The translations under genes and the position numbers were made by a program. DNA of 5,247 nt from Cryomorphaceae bacterium (GTDB lineage: Bacteria; Bacteroidota; Bacteroidia; Flavobacteriales; Schleiferiaceae): the NCBI GenBank assembly GCA_003507115.1, contig DNWN01000009.1:498-5744 (forward strand). The letters run 5' to 3'. How positions within the stretch are numbered: the first letter of the stretch is position 1; each line of letters begins with the position of its first letter. This document shows positions 1 through 5,247 of this stretch, one piece after another. The notes beneath the pieces were generated by a model. It was not told where the DNA came from, did not search any database, and saw nothing but the letters and a program-made list of their open reading frames with translations.

Positions 1-806
1 AGGTATTGGCTGGCTAAATAGCGCGAGTTCAAAATGGGATAGCGGTTTGCATCGTAGCCTTCCGCGATGATGGCATCCAGATGAGGCAGGGCGCTGGAAT
101 AATCGCCTAGAAAGAAAAACCGCATGCTCAGCATGCCGTGGGTATAAATATCCCCCCCAATTCGGTCGTGGAGGGCATGTATCACATACATGAAGTACCC
201 GCCTTGCAAGGTGCTGTAGTCGGTGAAAAAGTGGACGGCCCACTCCACAATTTCAGGGATGGCAATAAAGGCTTCTGCCTCTTGAACGGATTGTACGCGT
301 CGACGCAAGAGTTGGCCGAGCGAATTGGTGAAGAACATTTTGACCCCATTGCTTTCCTCGTTGGCGTTCCATGCGGGGCTTTGCAGCCAAGGAATCCATT
401 CATCGTAGGGGGCATCGGAAAACGTCTCGTGAAGAATGTAGAGGAGGACGGATTGGGCTTGGCGGTCTTCTTGGAGCGCGGCCAAAACTAGCTCATCGCG
501 TTCCGTTTGGGTCCATGCTTTTTTGGACAGCGTTTGGGTCCACAGATTGTAAAAGGCATGCCGCTCGCTCGATTGATGGAAATCCATGTAGCTTGGAAAA
601 CCGATGTAGCGCGCATAAATGTTTAGAACGCTTGGACGCGGTTCCCCTCCTTGGGCCAAACCGAAGAAGCGCCGAATGGTATTGTAGCTGACGAGTTCGC
701 CTGTGGACTCGAAGATGGCCGTCTCCAGATCCATGGCGTCTGACTTGTTCAATATGGGGCGGCCAAATTGCCGAACGATGGCTCGCTTTAGGGGTCCAGT
801 AGGCAT
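1..806 (-). CDS. Putative regulator: N-terminal HTH-like domain followed by TPR-like helices (3' end outside window)
   Basis: Read on the minus strand, this frame is open from a stop at 906-908 to the left edge, giving 268 visible codons from the chosen start. Residues about 5-76 look like a compact helical domain: LKRAIVRQFGRPIL, then an STGELVSYNTIRRFFGL segment, then a PSVLNIYARYIGF segment ending in YMDF. I recall this arrangement (T/S-x-x-T-hydrophobic-RRFFGL, then a 'PS..hLnhhA.YhGa..a.dF' element) from Bacteroidota hypothetical proteins, where it resembles a helix-turn-helix; that is recognition from memory, not a search. The rest is helical and rich in aromatics; FFLGDYSSALPHLDAII (about 231-247) resembles the first helix of a TPR. 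I chose the ATG at 804-806 because it places the conserved-looking domain at the N-terminus and leaves the palindrome at 833-849 non-coding. An in-frame ATG at 864-866 would add 20 residues. It diverges from the permease gene and may regulate it, which is inference. Confidence 0.77.
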   Translation of the reverse strand, partial: MPTGPLKRAIVRQFGRPILNKSDAMDLETAIFESTGELVSYNTIRRFFGLAQGGEPRPSVLNIYARYIGFPSYMDFHQSSERHAFYNLWTQTLSKKAWTQTERDELVLAALQEDRQAQSVLLYILHETFSDAPYDEWIPWLQSPAWNANEESNGVKMFFTNSLGQLLRRRVQSVQEAEAFIAIPEIVEWAVHFFTDYSTLQGGYFMYVIHALHDRIGGDIYTHGMLSMRFFFLGDYSSALPHLDAIIAEGYDANRYPILNSRYLASQY

Positions 807-832
807 GAAGGGGTCTCGTTTGGATTTGTTTT

Positions 833-849
833 GGTACACGGAATGTACC
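833..849. promoter_or_regulatory. Perfect inverted repeat in the divergent promoter region (candidate operator)
   Basis: GGTACA (833-838) and TGTACC (844-849) are exact reverse complements separated by CGGAA. The repeat sits in the 73 bases between the divergent starts at 806 (minus) and 880 (plus), 30 bases before the permease ATG and 26 before the chosen start of the minus-strand gene. Flanking TTTT and, two bases further out, AAAA add partial symmetry. The position and two-fold symmetry fit a dimeric repressor or activator site able to act on both genes. No known operator is recognised. If the minus-strand gene starts at 866 instead, the repeat would lie inside its coding region. Confidence 0.5.
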
Positions 850-863
850 TCAAAAAAAGCATA

Positions 864-871
864 CATCTTTG
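864..871 (+). promoter_or_regulatory. Possible Bacteroidota -7 box of the permease gene
   Basis: CATCTTTG matches the Bacteroidota -7 consensus TAnnTTTG at all fixed positions except the first. It ends 8 bases before the ATG at 880, which would give a transcript with almost no leader. I see no -33 TTG at the usual spacing; the nearest (831-833) is about 30 bases upstream, so this is a weak call. Confidence 0.3.
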
Positions 872-879
872 CGCCCGCG

Positions 880-1791
880 ATGAATTCCCCCTTGGAAACC
901 CTTTTTCAGAGTGTCAGCGGACCCCATTGGTCGGCGGGCGCAGAGCTCATGAGCTTGCTGCTGTTTGCGCGGGCCAACACGTTGTGGCGTTCCAAAGGAA
1001 TGCGTTCAACCCCTTTGGCGATGTTAATGATTCGCTCGGCCATATCGGTAACGCTGGTATGTACACTGACGTGGGCTCAGGGCGTCGCCTTACCGGGCTG
1101 GGGGACCTGGACTCCTGTACAATTGGCTACGGTCTTATTGGGCATGTTTGGCGGATGGGGTTTGCTGCTATTTGCCACCAGTCTGAGCCAATTGCCTTCG
1201 CGGTTGGTCTTTTTTGGAGGAACAGTCCACCTCTTTTTTGGAGCGGCCATGGGATTTTTTGTCTTGGGCGAAGAAATTGGGCCAGTTCGGGGAATGGTCT
1301 TGGCCCTCTTGCTGACGGCCCAAATAGTTCTTTGGTGGAAGGACCGCCAGACCTGGCTGGCCATGCCGCGGGTTCAACGTTGGATTCCCTTCGTGATCGG
1401 ATTCATCTGGGGGATGTACTATCCGAGTATTGGCGTCGTGCAGTCACAACTTGGCGTATGGAATACGATTGTCCTCACGGAATACGGTGTTTTTCTCACC
1501 CTTTTGGGCGCTTTTGCGGTGCAGATCCGTTCACAATGGACGGGTTTCACCCAGGGGGTTCATTATCGCCAAATGGGGGAGCAAGCTGTCTTGAGTCTGT
1601 TGGGTCAGAGCTTTTCCGCCTTGTGCATTGCATGGGGCGGGGTCGTTTTACATAGTATTTTGACGAATTTTTCCGTGATTATCAACGTTTCGGCATTTCG
1701 GCTCCGATTTGGAGAGCGCATCGACTGGCGCTACATGGGGTTTTTCGTTGCGTACGGTTTACTGATGGTTTTGATGACCTATGCAGATTGA
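880..1791 (+). CDS. EamA-like permease of the drug/metabolite transporter (DMT) superfamily
   Basis: A 303-residue inner-membrane protein, the usual size for a two-repeat EamA transporter. I count about ten hydrophobic segments: near residues 21-36, 44-64, 80-102, 109-128, 136-153, 168-187, 194-215, 236-256, 258-274 and 284-301. Both halves end in the family pattern of a Gly-Glu motif, a short polar turn and a last helix: FFVLGEEIGPVRG (about 126-138) and FRLRFGERIDWRYMG (about 273-287). This internal duplication is the main support. DMT proteins usually export metabolites or amino acids, or exchange nucleotide sugars; nothing here fixes the substrate. The ATG at 880 is preferred because upstream in-frame Met codons (for example at 703) would extend over the opposite-strand gene and add a non-membrane leader. 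An ATG at 949, just before the first helix, is a less likely alternative. It is transcribed divergently from the putative regulator, with a palindrome between them. Confidence 0.88.
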   Translation: MNSPLETLFQSVSGPHWSAGAELMSLLLFARANTLWRSKGMRSTPLAMLMIRSAISVTLVCTLTWAQGVALPGWGTWTPVQLATVLLGMFGGWGLLLFATSLSQLPSRLVFFGGTVHLFFGAAMGFFVLGEEIGPVRGMVLALLLTAQIVLWWKDRQTWLAMPRVQRWIPFVIGFIWGMYYPSIGVVQSQLGVWNTIVLTEYGVFLTLLGAFAVQIRSQWTGFTQGVHYRQMGEQAVLSLLGQSFSALCIAWGGVVLHSILTNFSVIINVSAFRLRFGERIDWRYMGFFVAYGLLMVLMTYAD

Positions 1792-1812
1792 TACCTCCGG
1801 GGCTTTTCTTGT

Positions 1813-1836
1813 CTAAGCCTTAGGAAGCCCAGCTTA
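1813..1836. repeat. Cluster of small overlapping inverted repeats after the permease gene
   Basis: CTAAG-C-CTTAG (1813-1823) is a perfect odd palindrome. Its TAAGC part can also pair with GCTTA (1832-1836). No T tract follows on the plus strand, so it is not a standard terminator. It may be part of the control region of the downstream gene or may be chance. The rest of the 98-base gap shows no gene. Confidence 0.3.
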
Positions 1837-1864
1837 AACGGAAAATTCCATGGTGGGCCATAAT

Positions 1865-1878
1865 TTAGGGTCACCTAA
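1865..1878. promoter_or_regulatory. Inverted repeat TTAGG-GTCA-CCTAA just before a start codon (candidate operator)
   Basis: TTAGG (1865-1869) and CCTAA (1874-1878) are exact reverse complements around a 4-base centre, ending 11 bases before the ATG at 1890. It overlaps a TAATTTAG (1861-1868) that differs from the TAnnTTTG -7 consensus at one fixed position. A bound protein there would block transcription or initiation. A further TTAGG copy occurs at 1820-1824. No known regulator site is recognised. Confidence 0.4.
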
Positions 1879-1889
1879 TACACCAAAAG

Positions 1890-2309
1890 ATGACCTTAGA
1901 TTCTGCCGTTCAACGAATGGCTGACGAATTGAAGCGGGTCCGTCCTTTTGAATCCTTACCGATGCAGGCACTGCGACAGTTAGCCGTGTCTGTGCACATG
2001 GATTTCTTCGAAGGCCTGGACGCTTTAGAACCAAATGCAGAGCCCGCCACAAGTTATTACATTGTGCTGCGAGGGGCCTTTATTTTACGCCAGGGGAGCG
2101 AGGTCATCGGACATCACAAGGGTCCGGCAATCTTGGGTTGGAACGAGGCGATGCATGGTCAAATCAGTGAATTCGAAGTCTTATTCACGGAAGAATCCGT
2201 CGTCTTAGAAATGCCTGTGTCCGAAACCCGCTATCTCCTTGGGCAATTTCCGGAATTAGAAACCTTTATGGATTCCTCCTGCGGCTACGTCGTTCAAATG
2301 GCGGATTGA
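1890..2309 (+). CDS. Stand-alone cyclic-nucleotide-binding-like (Crp/CNBD-fold) protein
   Basis: 139 residues. The pattern follows the cNMP-binding (Crp/Fnr N-terminal) fold: a helical lead-in, LKRVRPFESLPMQALRQLA (about 14-32); beta strands with the hallmark SYYIVLRGAFILRQGSEVIG (about 55-74); GPAILGWNEA (78-87); a strand pair FEVLFTEESVVLEMP (95-109); and the closing helix with LLGQFPELETF (about 116-126). Two things are missing. The phosphate-binding cassette normally reads G-E-x-A-L...R-A/T-A, but here the Glu is Trp84 and no Arg lies near residues 90-95, so ordinary cAMP or cGMP binding is unlikely. There is also no C-terminal winged helix, since the frame stops soon after the roll, and I see no continuation in another frame. 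The protein is probably cytosolic and may bind another ligand or a partner protein. It lies 98 bases after the permease gene on the same strand and could be cotranscribed, though it has its own candidate operator. Confidence 0.74.
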   Translation: MTLDSAVQRMADELKRVRPFESLPMQALRQLAVSVHMDFFEGLDALEPNAEPATSYYIVLRGAFILRQGSEVIGHHKGPAILGWNEAMHGQISEFEVLFTEESVVLEMPVSETRYLLGQFPELETFMDSSCGYVVQMAD

Positions 2310-2326
2310 TATTTTTTTGGTTCGGC

Positions 2327-2367
2327 TCCTTCACGGGCCTCTCCTCAGAAGGCGGAGGATCGAAGGA
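2327..2367. repeat. Two-part stem-loop in the convergent intergenic region
   Basis: An outer stem, TCCTTC (2327-2332) with GAAGGA (2362-2367), encloses an inner stem, TCCTC (2342-2346) with GAGGA (2355-2359). It begins 17 bases after the stop of the CNBD-like gene. There is no T tract on its 3' side in either direction, so intrinsic termination is doubtful. It could stabilise the 3' end of that transcript. A competing GCCT/AGGC pairing (2337-2340 with 2350-2353) exists. Confidence 0.3.
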
Positions 2368-2394
2368 ATTCCACTCGTATTTATGGGAAATATG

Positions 2395-2429
2395 AAAGCA
2401 AAAAAACAGCCCCATCGCTGGGGCTGTTT
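2395..2429 (-). terminator. Rho-independent terminator of the TonB-dependent receptor gene
   Basis: A perfect 11-bp stem (2404-2414 paired with 2419-2429) contains a CAGCCCCA/TGGGGCTG core and a 4-base TCGC loop. Read on the minus strand, it is followed by a T run from 2406 to 2400 and then GCTTTC. It lies 21 bases beyond the receptor stop codon at 2451-2453. On the plus strand the stem is followed by GGAAAAAA, so it should work mainly for the minus-strand gene. The convergent CNBD-like gene has no comparable plus-strand terminator in view. Confidence 0.9.
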
Positions 2430-2450
2430 GGAAAAAATGTAATCGGTTGC

Positions 2451-4817
2451 TTACAATTTGAATCGGCAAGAGGCGCTGAAAATGCGACCATTAAATCCAA
2501 ATTGGTTGACCTCCCAAGGATACATGAAGCGACCCCCTAAGTCTGTGACAGGGTCTCCTTTTGGATCGATCACATCGGGATACACATCCAAGAGATTGTT
2601 GATGCCAAATGAAAGGCTGCACTTCTCTGACATGGGGTATGTGAAGCTCAAGTCGGTGACCCACTTTGCTGCAAAGGTTTGGTCTTTGGACGGATCTCCA
2701 GCATGCTGCCATGTCACGCTACCAAAGTAGGTATTGGTCAAATTCAGGCTCCATTTTTCGTGATTGTAGTCCAGCCCGGCAATCAATTTGGTTTGAGGGC
2801 GTGAAGAAAGGATTCGGCCCTGCTCCTTGCGATCGAAAATATCAACCCCGGCGGAGGCGATGGCCGAAGGGGTGGTGATATTACCCACGATGGACGTTTG
2901 GTTTAGGTTCATCGCCAAGTTGATATCTAAAGATCCGGTCCCTAGTCCCAAGCCTTGATATGTGCCCACCAAATCAACACCTTGGGTATTGGTGTTCACC
3001 GCATTCACAAAGAACTTCAAGGATGTGATTTGATTTGCTGCCAAGATTTGGCCCACGGCAGAAGTCGTGTCCGAAGAGGCAATGGACGACGAATACACGA
3101 TGCGATCGTTCACATCGACAGAATACACATCCGCAGAAATGTTGATGTGACTACCCACTTTGGCCGTGAATCCAGCCGAGATGTTTTGAGCCGTCTCTGC
3201 CTTCAGTGACTCTACGCCCAGAAGGCGCACCACAGAACTCTCGTTGTTGAAAGTTCCTTGGTTGCTAATGGTTCCGCCTGATACAAGGGTCTGGATATTA
3301 GACAAGTGAATCTGATGCAGGCTTGGTGCACGGAAGCCCGTGGAGTAGGAAGCCCGCATGGAAACATTGTCATTGATCCGGTAGCGTCCACTGGCCTTGT
3401 ACGAGAAATTCTGTCCGAAATCGGAGTAGTTTTCCAATCGAGCCGTGATGCCAACCAGTAAGGCCTCACTCACGTCGTAGTCAACGCCCGCATACATACC
3501 AAAGTTGTAGCGCATGGCATCGACCGCATTTTGAGGCTGCAAGCCCGGGAAAGACTGCGCGCCATTGCCAAAGTAGCTCGCCTCGTCCCCTGCGCGCGCT
3601 TGGAAGCGCTCCGTCCGGAATTCAGTTCCCAAAGAGAGGAAAGCTTTCGAATTCAAGCGACGAGCAATATCCATGTTCGTCACCTGATTTGAAAACGAAT
3701 ATCCTCCTGGGTAGAATGTCGTCGGACTCGCCGACCCCATACCTGTGTTCAGGGAGTTGCGGACGGTGTAGTTGACGGAATTGCTTCCAACCATGTGGCT
3801 CACATCGTACATGTACTTTCCTTGTGTTCCCTTCACTCCGACGCCGAAGGTGATATCGTTGATATCCACTTCAAACGTGGGTTGAAAGCCCTCCCCGGAG
3901 GGGTAAAGACCAAAGGTGTTGGAAATCCAGTACGGGGTGCGATACAAGGCGTAGCTGATTCCTCGGCGATACACGGATCCACCAAACGAATAGACCTCCA
4001 TGTTCTCATTTACTTCATTCGAGTAGTTGTAGAAAACAGAATTGGTGGTCATGTTGGGCATTCCCACGCGCATACCCAGATTGGGATTGGCTTGGGTCCA
4101 GCTATTGTTGACTCCAAAAAGGTAGTCTTGGCCGGGCTCTCCTGCTCGGTTGGTCTCATTTTGGTCCTCATAGGCCATGCTGACCGTGAGCTTGCCCGTA
4201 TTCCCGACACTCGCTCCGGTCGTCATTTGGAAGCCTTGGATCAGGCCGTCTCCTTGTTGAGTGATGCTCGTATACGCATTGCCAGATGTCATGTCGACAT
4301 CATTTTTGAGGATGATGTTGATGACTCCCGCGATGGCATCCGAGCCATACTGAGCCGAGGCTCCATCGCGAAGAACCTCAATTCGGTCGATGGCCCCGAC
4401 AGGAATACTCTTCATGTCCACGCCCACCTCGCCTTTACCGGGTGTATCATTGATGTACACGAGGCTGGAGGCGTTTTTCCGCTTTCCGTTGACAAGAATC
4501 AAGGTGCGGCTTGGTCCTAGGCCGCGCAAATCTGCGGGGTCAAAATGGGCGGTGGCATCGGAAATAGTTTGCTGTGTGGAGTTAAATGAAGGCAGGCGGT
4601 AATGCATCATTTTATCCAAGCTGAACTGGCCGGAGGAAGCCAGATCCTTCATTTTTAAATTGTCAATCGGAACGGTACTTGTTAAGCTCGTTCTGGGCAA
4701 GAATCGAGATCCGACGACAGAGACCTCATCGAGGATCGTGTCTTGTAGACCTTGGCCTGCGGAGGAAAAGCTTAGAACAGCTAAGCCAACACAGCCCAAT
4801 ACATGTAGGTGCTTCAT
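2451..4817 (-). CDS. TonB-dependent outer-membrane receptor
   Basis: 788 residues, complete. An N-terminal signal peptide (Lys2, a hydrophobic core to about residue 17, SSAGQG cleavage region about 18-23) is followed by a TonB-box-like DEVSVVGSR (30-38). The plug domain runs to about 172 and carries the family signature: LRGLGPSRTLILVNGKR (97-113), VDMKSIPVGAIDRIEVLRDG (133-152) and SAQYGSDAIAGVINIILK (154-171). The remainder is a beta-barrel rich in alternating aromatic strands, with SYSTGFRAPSLHQIH and INNLLDVYPD motifs and a C-terminal FSASCRFKL strand. This plug pattern belongs to a TonB receptor subgroup common in Bacteroidota and alphaproteobacteria. Such proteins import large or scarce ligands (siderophores, cobalamin, glycans, peptides) using ExbBD-TonB energy. 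The substrate here is unknown. Unlike SusC proteins it has no N-terminal carboxypeptidase-like domain, and no SusD-like gene follows. It diverges from a glycosyltransferase gene and ends at a strong terminator, so it is probably monocistronic. Confidence 0.96.
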   Translation of the reverse strand: MKHLHVLGCVGLAVLSFSSAGQGLQDTILDEVSVVGSRFLPRTSLTSTVPIDNLKMKDLASSGQFSLDKMMHYRLPSFNSTQQTISDATAHFDPADLRGLGPSRTLILVNGKRKNASSLVYINDTPGKGEVGVDMKSIPVGAIDRIEVLRDGASAQYGSDAIAGVINIILKNDVDMTSGNAYTSITQQGDGLIQGFQMTTGASVGNTGKLTVSMAYEDQNETNRAGEPGQDYLFGVNNSWTQANPNLGMRVGMPNMTTNSVFYNYSNEVNENMEVYSFGGSVYRRGISYALYRTPYWISNTFGLYPSGEGFQPTFEVDINDITFGVGVKGTQGKYMYDVSHMVGSNSVNYTVRNSLNTGMGSASPTTFYPGGYSFSNQVTNMDIARRLNSKAFLSLGTEFRTERFQARAGDEASYFGNGAQSFPGLQPQNAVDAMRYNFGMYAGVDYDVSEALLVGITARLENYSDFGQNFSYKASGRYRINDNVSMRASYSTGFRAPSLHQIHLSNIQTLVSGGTISNQGTFNNESSVVRLLGVESLKAETAQNISAGFTAKVGSHINISADVYSVDVNDRIVYSSSIASSDTTSAVGQILAANQITSLKFFVNAVNTNTQGVDLVGTYQGLGLGTGSLDINLAMNLNQTSIVGNITTPSAIASAGVDIFDRKEQGRILSSRPQTKLIAGLDYNHEKWSLNLTNTYFGSVTWQHAGDPSKDQTFAAKWVTDLSFTYPMSEKCSLSFGINNLLDVYPDVIDPKGDPVTDLGGRFMYPWEVNQFGFNGRIFSASCRFKL

Positions 4818-4910
4818 ACAAAGTAGATTTAGGTTTATTTGTGAATACTATACTAGACAATTTTAGTCAAACCAGAACCACAGGCTCCTATATTTTATTA
4901 ACATAAGGTG

Positions 4911-4921
4911 TTGATAATCAA
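4911..4921. promoter_or_regulatory. Inverted repeat TTGAT-A-ATCAA, weakly Fur-box-like
   Basis: A perfect 5-bp inverted repeat around one base. The segment 4907-4925 agrees with the classical 19-base Fur box at 13 positions by my hand alignment, with the right half poorly matched. It lies about 94 bases upstream of the receptor start. An iron-regulated receptor would be reasonable, but the AT-rich background makes chance matches likely. Confidence 0.22.
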
Positions 4922-4928
4922 TAATTCA

Positions 4929-4941
4929 TGTAAAAATTACA
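4929..4941. repeat. Inverted repeat TGTAA-AAA-TTACA
   Basis: Perfect 5-bp arms around AAA, 7 bases to the right of the neighbouring TTGAT/ATCAA palindrome. Two symmetric elements this close in a divergent promoter suggest a protein-binding region, but AT-rich sequence produces such repeats easily. Function unknown. Confidence 0.25.
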
Positions 4942-5013
4942 CTAAGTAAAAATCTCAGAAATTAGGCGGTCAGATTTTTCAAATTCTAATCGAAACGCCC
5001 CACAAGAATCTTT

Positions 5014-5020
5014 TACCTTG
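5014..5020 (+). promoter_or_regulatory. Probable -7 promoter box of the glycosyltransferase gene
   Basis: TACCTTG followed by CAC closely resembles the Bacteroidota -7 element (TAnnTTTG, often TACCTTTG-CAC) with one T fewer. Only six bases separate it from the ATG at 5027. Since transcription normally starts a few bases after this box, the mRNA would begin at or within a few bases of the start codon. Confidence 0.45.
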
Positions 5021-5026
5021 CACTCG

Positions 5027-5247
5027 ATGAAATGGACGGTCCTTGTCCCAACCCACAATGAAAGCGATGTGCTCGAGCGCTGCTTGAGCTCTGTGGGCGA
5101 TTTGGCAGATGAACTCTTAGTGGTGGACTCATACAGCACGGATGGCACGCTGGCCATTGCGGAGAGATTCGGTGCGAAGATTCTGCAGCGGGAGTATGAG
5201 CATTCCGCCTCTCAGAAGAATTGGGCCATCCCCCAGGCCAGTCATCC
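5027..5247 (+). CDS. Family 2 glycosyltransferase, WaaE/KdtX-like (N-terminal part; runs off the right edge)
   Basis: Seventy-three complete codons are visible from the ATG at 5027. The start reads [20 protein letters not shown], the GT-A nucleotide-sugar-binding first strand with its N/H-E motif. It is followed by [23 protein letters not shown] (about 28-50), matching the family 2 'VVDSxSTDxT' signature, and by [12 protein letters not shown] (about 56-67), which corresponds to the QKN-A segment seen in WaaE/KdtX-like glycosyltransferases. The DxD metal-binding motif should lie just beyond the window. These enzymes usually add a sugar to lipopolysaccharide core or another surface glycan at the cytoplasmic face of the inner membrane. 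Full-length members are about 250-350 residues, so roughly a quarter is visible. It is transcribed away from the receptor gene and may lead an operon to the right. Confidence 0.92.
   Translation, partial: MKWTVLVPTHNESDVLERCLSSVGDLADELLVVDSYSTDGTLAIAERFGAKILQREYEHSASQKNWAIPQASH

Larger units (their letters stand above)
4818..5026. promoter_or_regulatory. AT-rich divergent promoter region between the receptor and glycosyltransferase genes
   Basis: These 209 bases are clearly richer in A and T than the flanking genes and hold no convincing gene. Visible elements are TACTTTG on the minus strand (4825-4819) one base before the receptor ATG; a repeated TACTA at 4846-4855; TTGAT-A-ATCAA (4911-4921); TGTAA-AAA-TTACA (4929-4941); and TACCTTG (5014-5020) before the glycosyltransferase start. 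The two YTTG boxes resemble shortened TAnnTTTG elements. No clear -33 TTG at standard spacing is seen for either gene. Confidence 0.5.

Noticed and set aside
138..691. Plus-strand open frames of 117 and 106 codons
   Set aside because: They lie opposite the minus-strand gene at 1-806, overlap each other, and show no recognisable protein pattern; the opposite frame is longer and protein-like.
703..879. N-terminal extension of the permease to the ATG at 703
   Set aside because: It would overlap the opposite-strand gene and the palindrome and add a polar, non-family leader; the ATG at 880 gives the normal length of an EamA protein.
831..1655. 274-codon frame overlapping the permease
   Set aside because: A shifted shadow of the permease frame; its translation lacks membrane periodicity, while the permease frame has ten helices and the repeated EamA motif.
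2404..2429. Treating the strong hairpin as a bidirectional terminator
   Set aside because: On the plus strand the stem is followed by GGAAAAAA rather than T residues, so only leftward termination is supported.
3795..4520. 241-codon plus-strand frame opposite the receptor
   Set aside because: It is antisense to conserved plug and barrel sequence, has no recognisable domain, and is explained by codon bias of the receptor gene.
4942..5157. Minus-strand frame of 71 codons opposite the glycosyltransferase
   Set aside because: The plus-strand frame carries clear family 2 glycosyltransferase motifs; the antisense frame has none.
1..5247. Mobile element, CRISPR array, toxin-antitoxin or phage-defence module
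   Set aside because: No transposase, integrase, terminal repeats, regularly spaced repeats or recognisable defence proteins are seen on either strand.

Overview
The window looks like chromosomal DNA from a member of the Bacteroidota. Four signs point that way: a large TonB-dependent outer-membrane receptor, no obvious Shine-Dalgarno sequences, TAnnTTTG-like boxes lying almost on top of start codons, and an N-terminal domain in the first gene of a style I associate with hypothetical proteins of that phylum. Base composition looks near 50% GC by eye. I cannot name a genus. There is no rRNA, tRNA, CRISPR array, transposase or integration site.

Layout, left to right. (1) 1-806, minus strand: the 5' part of a helical, TPR-like protein with a putative N-terminal nucleic-acid-binding or regulatory domain; its 3' end lies outside the window. 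(2) 807-879: a short divergent promoter region with a perfect inverted repeat (GGTACA-5-TGTACC). (3) 880-1791, plus: a ten-helix EamA/DMT-type permease. (4) 1792-1889: a 98-base gap with small inverted repeats, one (TTAGG-4-CCTAA) directly before the next start. (5) 1890-2309, plus: a small stand-alone cyclic-nucleotide-binding-like domain that lacks the usual ligand residues and any DNA-binding domain. (6) 2310-2450: a convergent intergenic region with a strong terminator for the receptor gene. (7) 2451-4817, minus: a full-length TonB-dependent receptor. (8) 4818-5026: an AT-rich divergent promoter region. (9) 5027 to the right edge, plus: the N-terminal quarter or so of a family 2 glycosyltransferase of the WaaE/KdtX type.

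The genes do not form one obvious pathway. The most suggestive pairing is the putative regulator and the permease, which diverge from about 70 bases holding a perfect palindrome. The receptor is an orphan here, with no SusD-like partner, and its substrate cannot be read from sequence. I found no convincing undescribed multi-gene system. The points most worth a second look are the palindromic divergent promoter, the degenerate one-domain cNMP-like protein with its own palindrome, and the start-proximal promoter boxes that imply leaderless or nearly leaderless transcripts.
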